Below, piece after piece: positions 1 through 8,413 of a DNA stretch of 64,000 nucleotides. The position numbers were made by a program, and so were the translations under genes. Source of the stretch: JAFALK01 sp042701975 (GTDB lineage Bacteria > Pseudomonadota > Gammaproteobacteria > Burkholderiales > Burkholderiaceae_C). The DNA is taken from NCBI GenBank assembly GCA_042701975.1, contig CP170561.1, positions 2,790,001 through 2,854,000 of the forward strand, read 5' to 3'. The first letter of the stretch is position 1. Every line of letters starts with the position of its first letter. The notes below the pieces were generated by a model. It did no database searches. It was not told the origin of the DNA and worked only from the letters and a program-made list of their open reading frames with translations.

Positions 1-184
1 GGTGACGCTGGAGGTGGAAGCCGGCGTGCCTCAGGATTCACCCGCGCTGCGTGACCAGGCCGCCGGCCAGGCCCGCCAGCGCGAGGCCGAACAGATCGTG
101 GTCGACGACCCGGTCGCCAAAGAATTGATGTCGCAGTTCAAGACGGCGCGCATCGTCCCGGGGTCGATCCGACCCCTTCACTGA
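1..184 (+). CDS. dnaX: DNA polymerase III subunit gamma/tau, C-terminal end (partial)
   Basis: The reading frame is open from the window edge to a TGA at 182-184, giving about 60 residues. It includes a stretch ending DDPVAKELMSQF followed by a short tail, which resembles the extreme C-terminus of the clamp-loader tau subunit in Burkholderiales. The assignment rests mainly on position: a ybaB/ebfC gene follows after 36 bases and then recR, the classical dnaX-ybaB-recR order. The catalytic AAA+ part lies outside the window, so the call is inference from the tail plus context. Confidence 0.72.
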   Translation, partial: VTLEVEAGVPQDSPALRDQAAGQARQREAEQIVVDDPVAKELMSQFKTARIVPGSIRPLH

Positions 185-220
185 ACAACGCAGTTAGCAA
201 ATTAGTTAGGAACCATCGCC

Positions 221-547
221 ATGATGAAGAACCAGATCGCCGGCCTGATGAAGCAGGCCCAGGCCATGCAGGACAACCTGAAGAAGGCCCAGGACGAGCT
301 CGGCAATATCGAGGTCGAGGGCCAGTCGGGCGCCGGCCTGGTCAAGGTCACCATGACCTGCAAGCACGAAGTCAAGCGCGTCGCCATCGACCCGAGCCTG
401 CTGGCCGACGACAAGGACATGCTGGAAGACCTGGTGGCCGCCGCCTTCAACGACGGCCTGCGCCGCGCCGAGCAGGTCAGCCAGGAAAAGATGTCCAAGG
501 TGACGGCCGGCATGCCGCTGCCGCCCGGCATGAAGTTCCCCTTCTGA
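221..547 (+). CDS. ybaB: YbaB/EbfC family nucleoid-associated protein
   Basis: The product is a small (108 aa) DNA-binding protein that dimerises and coats or bridges DNA. The sequence shows the family pattern: an N-terminal Met/Gln/Lys-rich helix (MMKNQIAGLMKQAQAMQ), a central strand region around VEGQSGAGLVKVTM, and a C-terminal helix ending GMPLPPGMKFPF, which is the usual terminus. Length matches the family. It sits between dnaX and recR and is probably co-transcribed with both. Its cellular role has not been tied firmly to one pathway, although the operon links it to replication and repair. Confidence 0.95.
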   Translation: MMKNQIAGLMKQAQAMQDNLKKAQDELGNIEVEGQSGAGLVKVTMTCKHEVKRVAIDPSLLADDKDMLEDLVAAAFNDGLRRAEQVSQEKMSKVTAGMPLPPGMKFPF

Positions 548-563
548 GTTTTCTGACCGCCGC

Positions 564-1148
564 TTGAACAACGCACTCGAACAGCTCATCGAGGCGCTGC
601 GGCGCCTGCCGGGCGTGGGCCAGAAGTCGGCCCAGCGCATGGCCTACCACCTGCTGCAGCATGACCGCGACGGCATGCAGCGCCTGGCCGCGGCCCTGAG
701 CGCGGCGGGCGCCGACATCAAGCATTGCCAGCGTTGCCACACCTTCAGCGAAGCGCCGCTGTGCCCCATCTGCTCGGATGCAGGGCGCGACGGACGTTTG
801 CTGTGCGTGGTGGAGTCGCCCGCCGACCAGGCCGCGCTGGAACGCACGGGCTCCTTCGGCGGCTACTACTTCGTGCTGCTGGGGCGCCTGAGCCCGCTCG
901 ATGGGCTGTCCACGCAAGACATCGGCGCGCAGCAGCTGCTGACCCGCGCCACCGATGGTGGCGTGGAAGAGGTCATTCTCGCCACCAGCTTCACGGCTGA
1001 AGGCGAGGCCACCGCCCACGTGCTGGCACAGGCCCTGCGCGCGCGCGGGCTCAAGGCCACGCGCCTGGCGCGCGGCGTGCCGATCGGCAGCGAGCTGGAG
1101 TATGTGGACCTGGGCACGATCGCGCATGCGCTGGTTGATCGACGATAG
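564..1148 (+). CDS. recR: Recombination mediator protein RecR
   Basis: RecR works with RecO (and RecF) to load RecA on SSB-coated gaps. The 194-aa protein has the N-terminal helix-hairpin-helix (LRRLPGVGQKSAQRMAYHLL), a four-Cys zinc finger at about residues 54-70 (HCQRCHTFSEAPLCPIC) and then a Toprim domain (VVESPADQAALERTG...). Length is normal. The start is TTG, 16 bases after the ybaB stop; no in-frame ATG gives a better N-terminus. It is the last gene of the dnaX-ybaB-recR group, since the next 186 bases hold no gene. Confidence 0.96.
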   Translation: MNNALEQLIEALRRLPGVGQKSAQRMAYHLLQHDRDGMQRLAAALSAAGADIKHCQRCHTFSEAPLCPICSDAGRDGRLLCVVESPADQAALERTGSFGGYYFVLLGRLSPLDGLSTQDIGAQQLLTRATDGGVEEVILATSFTAEGEATAHVLAQALRARGLKATRLARGVPIGSELEYVDLGTIAHALVDRR

Positions 1149-1334
1149 CAAGTGAGGGACAGGCAAGCGGCGGGCGGTGCGCCCTCGTGCGCTACCATGG
1201 GCCCATAGACCGTGAAGTCGTCAATTTGAAGCTTTCGCCTGGTTCGCTACCGTGAGCCTTGCCGAAAGCCCTCGCCTTGATCGCTTGGCGCATCTGTTCG
1301 CGCCACACGCCGTGGCGCGAAATGCGAGGACCCG

Positions 1335-1601
1335 ATGGTGCCTATTTCGTCAGATCCCGAAACCCTTCGGGCCGCCTTGAGCCTTTGTGTCGATGCGCTC
1401 CAGCGTCGCAAGGCGAATGAAATCCCCGAGCCCTTGCTGGAGCAGCTCATCGAGCGAGACTGGCTGGAATGGCATGGCGGCACCTTGCGCCTCACGACCA
1501 CCGGCCAGAACATTTATCGGCGCGAGCTTGCGCTGTCAAAAGCCGGTGCCAATGCCGGCGCGCAGGATCGACAGTCAACCGCACCCACCAGGAGAAGCTG
1601 A
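1335..1601 (+). CDS. Small hypothetical protein, possibly winged-helix-like
   Basis: An 88-aa protein of unknown function. ATG at 1335 follows an AGGA at 1327-1330. The N-terminal two thirds (PETLRAALSLCVDALQRR, then LIERDWLEWHGGTLRLTTTG) alternate helix and strand in a way that resembles a small winged-helix fold: helix, helix, then a beta hairpin. The C-terminus is low-complexity. No catalytic motif is visible. Its TGA overlaps the ATG of the next small gene by one base (TGATG), so the two are very likely translationally coupled. Confidence 0.55.
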   Translation: MVPISSDPETLRAALSLCVDALQRRKANEIPEPLLEQLIERDWLEWHGGTLRLTTTGQNIYRRELALSKAGANAGAQDRQSTAPTRRS

Positions 1602-1765
1602 TGCCAGCGAAACCGAACTACCAATACGAAAAACGCCAGCGCGAGGTCGCCAAGCAGAAGAAGAAGCTGGAGAAGGCCCAGCGCAAGACCACGCCAACCC
1701 CGGCGAACGAGTCCGGGAATCCCGACAGTCCCGAAAGCACCGAGAGTCCGAAGAGTTCCGAGTGA
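1601..1765 (+). CDS. Small basic/acidic protein with tripeptide-repeat tail
   Basis: This 54-aa protein starts at ATG 1601 behind a good ribosome site (GGAG at 1591-1594). Residues 1-30 are strongly basic (YEKRQREVAKQKKKLEK), and the tail is acidic and Ser/Pro-rich. The tail is built from six degenerate 9-bp units (1709-1762) encoding tripeptides of the pattern Ser/Asn-Pro/Ser/Thr-Asp/Glu/Lys. Overlap with the preceding stop suggests one operon. The function is unknown; the charge split suggests a disordered nucleic-acid- or protein-binding peptide, which is inference only. Confidence 0.6.
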   Translation: MPAKPNYQYEKRQREVAKQKKKLEKAQRKTTPTPANESGNPDSPESTESPKSSE

Positions 1766-1807
1766 GCCGGCCCCTATGATCCGCGCTTTGAAATCCTCAG
1801 AACTCCA

Positions 1808-2203
1808 ATGACCACCGTCGCCAACCTGTGCATCATCATCGCGGGCGTGCTGCCCGTGATCTGTGCCGGCATCGCCAAGGGCAAGGGTTTTGGCAAGCGC
1901 CGCCGAGAAGGCGGTTTCGACAACAACGATCCGCGCGCCTGGCTGGCCAGGCAATCGGGCTACCAGGCCCGCGCCAACGCGGCCCAGAACAACAGCTTCG
2001 AGGCGCTGCCGTTGTTCATCGCCGGTGTGCTGGCCGCGCAGCAGATGCACGCCGACCAGGCGCGCGTCGACACGCTGGCTTGCGTGTTCATCGCCCTGCG
2101 CCTGGCCTTCATCGCGCTCTACCTGGCCGACAAGGCCACGCTGCGCTCGCTGGTCTGGGCCGCAGGCCTGGCCTGCAGCATCGCGCTGTTCTTCCTGGCC
2201 TGA
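1808..2203 (+). CDS. MAPEG family inner-membrane protein
   Basis: The product is a 131-aa membrane protein of the MAPEG superfamily (membrane-associated proteins in eicosanoid and glutathione metabolism). Four hydrophobic helices are visible at about residues 5-23, 63-80, 85-105 and 112-130. The family signature region lies between helices 1 and 2 (NNDPRAWLARQSGYQARANAAQNNSFEALPLF), with its conserved Arg and Asn residues. Bacterial members of this size are mostly of unknown function. It converges on the methyltransferase at 2226, with 22 bases between the stops. Confidence 0.88.
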   Translation: MTTVANLCIIIAGVLPVICAGIAKGKGFGKRRREGGFDNNDPRAWLARQSGYQARANAAQNNSFEALPLFIAGVLAAQQMHADQARVDTLACVFIALRLAFIALYLADKATLRSLVWAAGLACSIALFFLA

Positions 2204-2225
2204 TCGTCGCCGCTGCGCGTGCTGC

Positions 2226-3038
2226 TCAAGCTCGCGTGACGACGACCTCCAGATATTCCGCAGGCATCACGAGCGAGCCAGGACCCGCGCGGTTCTGGCT
2301 CTCCAGCAGCTCGGTGAGCTCGGCCGCCAGCGCCTCGGCCTTCTCCGGCGTCTGCGCCGCAAAGGCCTTGTGCACAGGGCCATACCAGTTGCGGAAGACC
2401 TCGATCCAATGCGCTGCCGAGCGGTAGCGGAACACGAAGTCGCGCGGCGTGATCTGCAGCGCCGCCGCCTTGCTGCCGAACAGCTCGCGCAGGTGCGCCT
2501 CGGTGCCCCACAGCGAGGGCGGCTGCACGCCCGCTGGCGGCGGCACATAGCGGCCCAGCACCTTGAATACCTTGCCGACGAGGCTGTCCGGCGTCCAGTT
2601 CGCCAGGCCGATACGGCCGCCTGGGCGCACCACGCGCGCCATCTCGCTCGCAGACTTGAAATGGTCGGGCGTGAACATGACGCCGAAGGTGGACAGCACG
2701 ACGTCGAAGCTTGCGTCGCCGAAGGGCAGGGCCTCGGCATCGGCGGTCTGGAAGCTGACCTCCAGCCGTTCAGCGCGCGCGCGTTCGGCCCCGCGTTCCA
2801 GCAGGCTGCCGACATAGTCCGTTGAAGTGACGATGCAGCCGCGGCGCGCCGCGGCCAGCGTCGCGTTGCCGTTGCCCGCGGCGACGTCGAGGACGCGTTC
2901 GTCGGTCTTGAGGTCGGCGGCCTCGGCCAGCTGCTCGCCGACGATCTGCAAGGTGGTGCCGATGACGGCGTAATCGCCCGAGCCCCAGGCGGCCTGCTGG
3001 CGGGTCTTGAGGGCGGCGAAGTCGATGGCTGCGTGCAT
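2226..3038 (-). CDS. Class I SAM-dependent methyltransferase
   Basis: A 270-aa enzyme with a Rossmann-type methyltransferase domain. Motif I is VLDVAAGNGNATL (about residues 49-61), an acidic strand-2 end follows (TSTDYVGSLLERG), then ADAEALPFGDASFDVVLSTFGVMF and the post-motif RVVRPGGRIGLANW. This is the Methyltransf_11/25 pattern of UbiE-like and other small-molecule methyltransferases. The substrate cannot be read. ATG at 3038 gives a natural N-terminus (MHAAIDFAALKTRQQ); the frame stays open far upstream, but that part runs antisense to the osmC gene and is not coding. Confidence 0.88.
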   Translation of the reverse strand: MHAAIDFAALKTRQQAAWGSGDYAVIGTTLQIVGEQLAEAADLKTDERVLDVAAGNGNATLAAARRGCIVTSTDYVGSLLERGAERARAERLEVSFQTADAEALPFGDASFDVVLSTFGVMFTPDHFKSASEMARVVRPGGRIGLANWTPDSLVGKVFKVLGRYVPPPAGVQPPSLWGTEAHLRELFGSKAAALQITPRDFVFRYRSAAHWIEVFRNWYGPVHKAFAAQTPEKAEALAAELTELLESQNRAGPGSLVMPAEYLEVVVTRA

Positions 3039-3185
3039 GATGAGCGGTCTCCCAGTGGGGTTGCAAGGCGCCCACTGTCGGAGCAAGGCTGCTTGCTGTC
3101 CTGTCCGATCGTCGTCCGCTCTTGCCCGAGCGTCCGCCGCGGCCCGAGAATCGCCGGACGGATAGACGCTTTGGGGAGGATCGCC

Positions 3186-3716
3186 ATGAGCATGGAGAGC
3201 ATTGCCGCCGCCATCGAGCGGGTCAGCGTTGCGCTGCAGCGCAAGCCGCAGGCGGGCCCGCACGACGACTCCGCCGCCACCGCCCGCTGGGCCGGCGGCC
3301 TGCGCACTCAGATCCACAGCGACAGCGGCCGTTCGGTGGCCACCGACATGCCCACCGAACTCGGCGGCGAGGACAGCGCGATGACCCCGGGCTGGCTGTG
3401 GCGCGCCGGTCTGGCCTCCTGCGCGGTGACGCGCATTGCGATGGTCGCGGCCTCCGAGGGCATCGAGCTTGAATTGCTCGAAGCGCGCACGACGAGCCGT
3501 TCCGACACGCGCGGCATGCTGGGCCTCAACGAGCCCGATGGCCAGCCCGTGCCCGCCCAGCCGCTGAGCGTCGAGCTGCATGTGCGCATTGCCGCGCCCG
3601 GCGTGCCAGCCGAGCGGCTGCGCGCGCTGGTCGAGTCGAACGCGGGCTGCTCGCCGGTGAGCTGCGTGGTCCAGCAGCCGCTGCCGCTGGCCCTGCGCGT
3701 TGACGTGGCGGCGTGA
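3186..3716 (+). CDS. OsmC family protein
   Basis: A 176-aa protein of the OsmC/Ohr family, whose members reduce organic hydroperoxides through a Cys pair. The fold is suggested by the N-terminal TARWAGGLRTQI strand, the helix containing WLWRAGLASCAVTRIAMVAA (first Cys) and the later NAGCSPVSCVVQ (two further Cys). The start at ATG 3186 has a strong purine-rich site (GGGGAGGA, 3173-3180). The divergent methyltransferase begins 147 bases upstream. An AraC-type regulator follows after 12 bases and is probably co-transcribed. Whether it is a true peroxidase is not certain. Confidence 0.85.
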   Translation: MSMESIAAAIERVSVALQRKPQAGPHDDSAATARWAGGLRTQIHSDSGRSVATDMPTELGGEDSAMTPGWLWRAGLASCAVTRIAMVAASEGIELELLEARTTSRSDTRGMLGLNEPDGQPVPAQPLSVELHVRIAAPGVPAERLRALVESNAGCSPVSCVVQQPLPLALRVDVAA

Positions 3717-3728
3717 GCGTCTGAAGGC

Positions 3729-4700
3729 ATGGACGCTCTCTCGCAAACGCTGCGCGTGGTCCGCCTGGTTGGTGCGATCTTCCTGCACGGCCGCTTCACC
3801 GCGCCGTGGTGCTACCAGGCGCCGCATGCCGATGCGGCGGCGCCTCATCTGGAGCCGACGGCCGAGCGCGTCGTGATCTTCCACATGATCACGGAGGGCG
3901 AGTGCTGGGTGGAGCTCGACGGCGAGGCGCCGATGCGGCTGGTGGCTGGTGATGTCATCATCTTTCCGCAAGGCGATGCCCACCGCATGAGTTCAGAGCC
4001 GGGCCTGCCGCCGGCGACGGGAGCGCGGCTGCATGAAGTGCTGGCCCGTCGCCCACGGCTGCTGGCCTATGGCGGCGGCGGGGCGACGACCAAGCTGGTC
4101 TGCGGCTATTTGGCCTGTGACGCGCGACTGGCGCGCATCCTGCTCGCAGGGCTGCCGCCGCTGCTCAAGGTCAGCGTGCGTGGCTCGGATGCGGGCGAGT
4201 GGCTGGAGGCCTCCGTGCGCTATGCACTGGCTGAGGCGCGCTCACCCCGGCCCGGCGGCCATGGCTTGCTGGCCAAGCTGGCCGAGGTGCTGTTCATCGA
4301 GGTGCTGCGCATCTACATGAACGAGCAGGCGCAGCAAGGCACGGGCTGGCTGGCCGGTGTCAACGACCGCGTCGTTGGTGCCGCGCTGCGCGCCTTGCAT
4401 GCCGAACCGGCGCGGCCCTGGACGTTGGAGGAACTGGCGCGCACGGCGGGTGCATCACGCTCGGTGCTGGCAGAGCGTTTCCATCAGCTCGTGGGCCAGT
4501 CGCCGATGCAGTACCTCGCGCAATGGCGGATGCTGCTCGCCTCCAACCTGCTGGCGCGCAGCAACGCGCCGCTGGCGCACATCGCCGAGGAGGTGGGTTA
4601 CCAGACGGACACGGCCTTCAGCCGGGCCTTCCGGCGCGAATACGGCATGCCGCCTGCGGCCTGGCGGCGGCGTCAGGCCGAGGCGGCGGCAGCTGCCTGA
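3729..4700 (+). CDS. AraC family transcriptional regulator with N-terminal cupin
   Basis: This 323-aa regulator carries a cupin-like sensor in the first ~190 residues (EGECWVELDGEAPMRLVAGDVIIFPQGDAHRM, typical of the cupin_6 AraC subset). The C-terminal double helix-turn-helix is at about residues 218-312, with WTLEELARTAGASRSVLAERF for the first HTH and IAEEVGYQTDTAFSRAFRREY for the second. It lies 12 bases after the osmC-like gene and may regulate it. The effector is unknown. Members of this subset often respond to small organic or reactive compounds. Confidence 0.9.
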   Translation: MDALSQTLRVVRLVGAIFLHGRFTAPWCYQAPHADAAAPHLEPTAERVVIFHMITEGECWVELDGEAPMRLVAGDVIIFPQGDAHRMSSEPGLPPATGARLHEVLARRPRLLAYGGGGATTKLVCGYLACDARLARILLAGLPPLLKVSVRGSDAGEWLEASVRYALAEARSPRPGGHGLLAKLAEVLFIEVLRIYMNEQAQQGTGWLAGVNDRVVGAALRALHAEPARPWTLEELARTAGASRSVLAERFHQLVGQSPMQYLAQWRMLLASNLLARSNAPLAHIAEEVGYQTDTAFSRAFRREYGMPPAAWRRRQAEAAAAA

Positions 4701-4703
4701 AGT

Positions 4704-6344
4704 TCAGCGCTGCAGTGCGGTCTTGCCGCTGCCGGCCTTGGCTGCGATGACCTGGCCGCCGCGCGCCTTGCGCTCGGTCGGCTTGGCGGCGGTCTTGACG
4801 CTCGGCTTGCTGGCGGCGGGCTTCTTGGCGGCGACTTTGGTCGTCGTTGTTGCTGGCGCCGCGAGCGCGGGCTCAGGCCGGGTCGTGTAGATCACGACCA
4901 TCTGCCCGGTCTTGAAGCTGCTCTTGGCTCCGACCTTGTTCCACTGCGCCACCTGCGAGGTGCCCACGCGATAGCGGCGCGCCACGCTGGCCACGCTCTC
5001 GCCGCCCTTGCCGGCCTTGAACGAGACCTTGCGCAGCGGCGGCACATCGGGCGCGAGGTTGAGCGCGGCGCTGTCGGCCAGGCGCTCGGACACGTCCATG
5101 TCGCGCTTGGCGGTGCGCGGCACCAGCAGCGTGGAGCCGGCCTTCACGAGCATTTTGGGCGGGATGCGGTTCACGTCGCGCAGCTGGGCTTCGCTCATGC
5201 CCGCTTGCTTGGCAGCGTCAGCCGGCTTCATGGTCTTGGGCACGACCCAGGCGGTCCAGGTGGCGAGCGGGCCGCGGTGCGCTTCGAGGTTGCTGGCGAA
5301 GCGGCTGACGTTGTCGTAGGGCAGCAGCAGCTGGTCCGTGCCGTTGGCCAGGATCACCGGCTTGTTCATCTGCGGGTTGAACTGGCGGAACTCGTCCTCG
5401 CTCATCTCGGCGAGGCGCGCGGCCAGGGCCACGTCGATGTCGCGCTCGATGCGCACGGTCAGGAAGTACGGGTGGTTCTCGATGCCGGGCAGCGAGAGGC
5501 CGTAGTTGCCGGGCGCCATCACGATGTTCTTCACCGCCTGCAGCTTGGGCACGTAGTAGCGGGTCTCGTCGGGCAGCTTGAGGCTCTCGAAATCGGTCGG
5601 CAGGCCGGCGCGCTCGTTGCGGGCGATGGCCTTGGCCACATTGCCCTGGCCCCAGTTGTAGGCGGCCAGCGCCAGGTGCCAGTCGCCGAACTGCTTGTAC
5701 AGGCGCGTCAGGTAGTCGAGCGCGGCGTTGGTGGAGGCCAGCACGTCGCGGCGGTCATCGCGGAAGATGTTCTGCTTGAGGTCGAAATCGCGGCCCGTCG
5801 CTGGCATGAACTGCCACAGGCCGCTGGCCTTGGCGTTCGATTGCGCGGTGGTGACGAAAGCGCTCTCGACGAAGGGCAGCAGGGCCAGCTCGGTGGGCAG
5901 GCCTCGCTTCTCGCATTCCTGCACCACGTGGTAGAGGTAGCGCGAGCCGCGCGACGTCATGCGCTGCACGTAGTCGGGGCGGGCCGAGTACCAGGCCTCG
6001 GCGCGGGCGACTTCGCTGTTGTCCAGCACCGGCATGGTGAAGCCGGCACGCACGCGCATCCACAGGTCGGCCTTGGCGGCAGCGTCGTCGAGTTGCACCT
6101 TGGCGCCGGTCATGCCGTCTTCGATCTCGACGGCGGCGGTCTCGGGTTCGGCAAGCAGTGGCGCGCTGGCGGCGCTCAGGGGCGCGATCGCCGGGGCGGG
6201 AGCCAGCGGCGCGGCTGCGGGCGCGGGGGCCGAGGCCGTGGTTTGGGCGGCGGCGTTTTGCTGGGGGAGGCCGGTGCAGGCGGCCAGCAAGCAGGCGAGG
6301 GAGAGGGAGAAGGCGAGGGGCGTGAGTCGGTGCAGGAGGGTCAT
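4704..6344 (-). CDS. mltD: Membrane-bound lytic murein transglycosylase D
   Basis: A peptidoglycan-cleaving lytic transglycosylase of 546 aa. It starts with a lipoprotein signal (MTLLHRLTPLAFSLSLACLL then AACTG, lipobox Cys about residue 22). The SLT domain contains the catalytic-Glu segment LLPFVESAF, then ASGLWQFMPATG and AAYNWGQGN, as in MltD. The C-terminal third holds LysM-like repeats (for example KAGKGGESVASVARRYRVG...QWNKV) and an Ala/Lys-rich tail. ATG 6344 overlaps the gloB stop by four bases (ATGA), giving a gloB-mltD operon. The order next to gloB is common in proteobacteria. Confidence 0.93.
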   Translation of the reverse strand: MTLLHRLTPLAFSLSLACLLAACTGLPQQNAAAQTTASAPAPAAAPLAPAPAIAPLSAASAPLLAEPETAAVEIEDGMTGAKVQLDDAAAKADLWMRVRAGFTMPVLDNSEVARAEAWYSARPDYVQRMTSRGSRYLYHVVQECEKRGLPTELALLPFVESAFVTTAQSNAKASGLWQFMPATGRDFDLKQNIFRDDRRDVLASTNAALDYLTRLYKQFGDWHLALAAYNWGQGNVAKAIARNERAGLPTDFESLKLPDETRYYVPKLQAVKNIVMAPGNYGLSLPGIENHPYFLTVRIERDIDVALAARLAEMSEDEFRQFNPQMNKPVILANGTDQLLLPYDNVSRFASNLEAHRGPLATWTAWVVPKTMKPADAAKQAGMSEAQLRDVNRIPPKMLVKAGSTLLVPRTAKRDMDVSERLADSAALNLAPDVPPLRKVSFKAGKGGESVASVARRYRVGTSQVAQWNKVGAKSSFKTGQMVVIYTTRPEPALAAPATTTTKVAAKKPAASKPSVKTAAKPTERKARGGQVIAAKAGSGKTALQR

Positions 6345-7132
6345 CGGAATTCGTTCTTCCACTGTCGCAGCGCGGCAAAGACAGCCACGGGGTCGGCCTC
6401 GGGATTCACGGGGGACAGCTCGGATTGATAGCTCTGCGCGGAGCGGGCCACTTCGGGCTCGGCGGCGCGCAGGAAGGGGTTGATGGCGCACTCCACCGCA
6501 ATGGTGGACGGCAGCGTGGGCAGGCCGCGCTCGCGCTGCATGGTGGCCCAAGCCTGGTGCGCACGCAAGGCGGCATTCCCGGGCTCCACATGGCGGGCAA
6601 AGCGCAGGTTGGACAGGGTGTACTCGTGGGCGCAGCACACGCGGGTGTCGCCGGGCAGAGCGGCCAGCTGCGAAAGGGATGCGTGCATCTGCTGGGGCGT
6701 GCCTTCGAAGAGGCGTCCACAGCCGGCGGAGAAGAGGGTGTCGCCACAGAAGAGCAGCGGCGCTTCGTCGGCCGTGGCCTCCCGGAAGTAGGCGATGTGG
6801 CCGGCGGTGTGGCCGGGCACTTCAAGCACCGTGAACTTCGCGCCCAGCAGCTCGACCTCGTCGCCCGCGTGCAGCGGCGTGTACGGGCCGGGGATGTCTT
6901 CCATCGCTGGGCCGTAGATCGGACCTTGCACCACGGCGCGCAACTCGGCCAGGCCGCCGACATGATCGGCGTGGTGGTGCGTCACTAGAATGCCCGCGAG
7001 ACTCAAGTTCCGCTCGGCCAGCGCCCGCAAGACGGGCGCGGCATCGCCGGGATCGACGACCAGGGCTTCACGGCCGTTGTCGAGCAGCCAGAAGTAGTTG
7101 TCGTCGAAGGCGGGCAGCGGTGTGAGTTGCAC
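6341..7132 (-). CDS. gloB: Hydroxyacylglutathione hydrolase (glyoxalase II)
   Basis: GloB hydrolyses S-D-lactoylglutathione to lactate and glutathione, the second step of methylglyoxal detoxification. The 263-aa protein has the metallo-beta-lactamase metal-binding motif THHHADHVGG (about residues 50-59), a second ligand region PGHTAGHIAYF, CGDTLFSAGCGRLFEGT, and CCAHEYTLSNLRFA with the C-terminal substrate-binding HAGH_C domain. Length matches the family. It shares an operon with mltD. A divergent methyltransferase starts only 10 bases away, so each promoter must lie inside the neighbour's coding start. Confidence 0.96.
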   Translation of the reverse strand: MQLTPLPAFDDNYFWLLDNGREALVVDPGDAAPVLRALAERNLSLAGILVTHHHADHVGGLAELRAVVQGPIYGPAMEDIPGPYTPLHAGDEVELLGAKFTVLEVPGHTAGHIAYFREATADEAPLLFCGDTLFSAGCGRLFEGTPQQMHASLSQLAALPGDTRVCCAHEYTLSNLRFARHVEPGNAALRAHQAWATMQRERGLPTLPSTIAVECAINPFLRAAEPEVARSAQSYQSELSPVNPEADPVAVFAALRQWKNEFR

Positions 7133-7142
7133 TCAGGATTCC

Positions 7143-7907
7143 ATGACCATCAGAGAAGCCTCGATTGTAGAGTTGGCCGAGTGGCTGCAAACCCCACCCG
7201 GGCGTTATCTGCTGGGCTGGGAGCAGGGGCAGCTGGACGCCGTGGTGGCCGACATCTTCGGTTTCCACGCCCTGCAGCTCGGCCTGCCCGAACTGCCGGC
7301 CCTGGCGGCGAACCGCATGCCGCACCGCTGGCTGGCGCTGGACCACGTGAGCGGCACGGAGCTGGCCTGCGCCTCCGTGCACTGCGAATTCCATGAACTG
7401 CCCTTCGCCACGGCGAGCCTGGACCTTGTCGTGCTGCCCCACGCGCTGGAGCTGGCGCAGGATCCGCACGCAACGCTGCGCGAAGTGGAGCGCGTGCTGC
7501 GGCCCGAAGGGCGCCTCCTGATCCTGGGCCTGAACCCGGCCAGCCTCTGGGGCCTGCGGCAGAATCTGGGCCGGCTGCGTTCGCGCAAGCGCCAGCTCTT
7601 TTTGCCGCGCGCCGGAGACTTCATCGGCTACTGGCGGTTGCGCGACTGGCTGCGCCTGCTGGGCCTGGAAGTCGATGCCGCTCGTTTCGGCTGTTATGCG
7701 CCGCCGCTCAAGAGCGAGAAATGGCTCTCGCGCTGGCGCTGGATCGAGCGGGTGGGCGCGCGCTGGTGGCCGGTGCTGGGCTCTGTCTACTTCATCAGCG
7801 CCACCAAGCGCGTGCAGGGCATGCGGCTGGTCGGCCTGGCCAAGGGCAAGAAGGCCAAGACGCGTGCGGCACCCGCCGTGGCCGTCAATTCACATCACAA
7901 GAAATAA
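7143..7907 (+). CDS. SAM-dependent methyltransferase (gloB-rnhA neighbour)
   Basis: A 254-aa protein with a Methyltransf_11-like domain. The usual motif I glycine loop is weak here, but HELPFATASLDLVVLPHALELAQDP and EVERVLRPEGRLLILGLNP give the motif II and post-motif region. The C-terminus is basic. The same protein is regularly found between gloB and rnhA in betaproteobacteria. ATG 7143 is the likely start because an upstream in-frame TTG would overlap gloB. The target is unknown. Confidence 0.82.
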   Translation: MTIREASIVELAEWLQTPPGRYLLGWEQGQLDAVVADIFGFHALQLGLPELPALAANRMPHRWLALDHVSGTELACASVHCEFHELPFATASLDLVVLPHALELAQDPHATLREVERVLRPEGRLLILGLNPASLWGLRQNLGRLRSRKRQLFLPRAGDFIGYWRLRDWLRLLGLEVDAARFGCYAPPLKSEKWLSRWRWIERVGARWWPVLGSVYFISATKRVQGMRLVGLAKGKKAKTRAAPAVAVNSHHKK

Positions 7908-7925
7908 ACAAACCGTTAGCTGTAC

Positions 7926-8381
7926 ATGACCGAACTGAAGATCAAGAGGCCCCAGGTGACCATCTACACCGACGGCGCCTGCAAGGGTAATCCCGGCCGC
8001 GGCGGCTGGGGCGCCTGGCTCAAGGCCGGCGAGCACGAGAAGGACATGTTTGGCGGCGAGAAGCTCACGACCAACAACCGCATGGAGCTGACCGCGCCCA
8101 TCGAGTCGCTGGCCTCGCTCAAGCGCAGCTGCGACGTGGTCATCTACACCGACAGCGAATACGTCCGCAAGGGCATGACCGAATGGATCAGCGGCTGGCA
8201 GCGCCGCGGCTGGAAGACGGCCGACGGCAAGCCGGTGAAGAACGCCGAGCTCTGGCAGCGGCTCGATTCGCTGTGCAAGCTGCACAAGGTCGAGTGGCGC
8301 TGGGTCAAGGGGCACTCGGGTGATCCGGGCAATGAGCGTGCCGACGAGCTGGCCAACCGCGGCGTGGAAAGCGTCGCCTGA
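7926..8381 (+). CDS. rnhA: Ribonuclease HI
   Basis: This enzyme degrades the RNA strand of RNA:DNA hybrids. The 151-aa protein shows the full active-site set: Asp in TIYTDGACKGNPG, Glu in NNRMELTA, Asp in VIYTDSEYVRKG, and the His/Asp end GHSGDPGNERADELAN. The basic handle region (GWQRRGWKTADGKPVKN) is present, so this is the bacterial HI form. It starts 18 bases after the methyltransferase stop and is probably in the same transcript. Confidence 0.97.
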   Translation: MTELKIKRPQVTIYTDGACKGNPGRGGWGAWLKAGEHEKDMFGGEKLTTNNRMELTAPIESLASLKRSCDVVIYTDSEYVRKGMTEWISGWQRRGWKTADGKPVKNAELWQRLDSLCKLHKVEWRWVKGHSGDPGNERADELANRGVESVA

Positions 8382-8413
8382 TTGATTGATCGATCGAATT
8401 CATCTGGAAGCAC

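Noticed and set aside
3039..3983. N-terminal extension of the methyltransferase at 2226
   Set aside because: The extra 315 codons run antisense to osmC and the AraC gene and look like low-information shadow sequence; ATG 3038 gives a normal enzyme.
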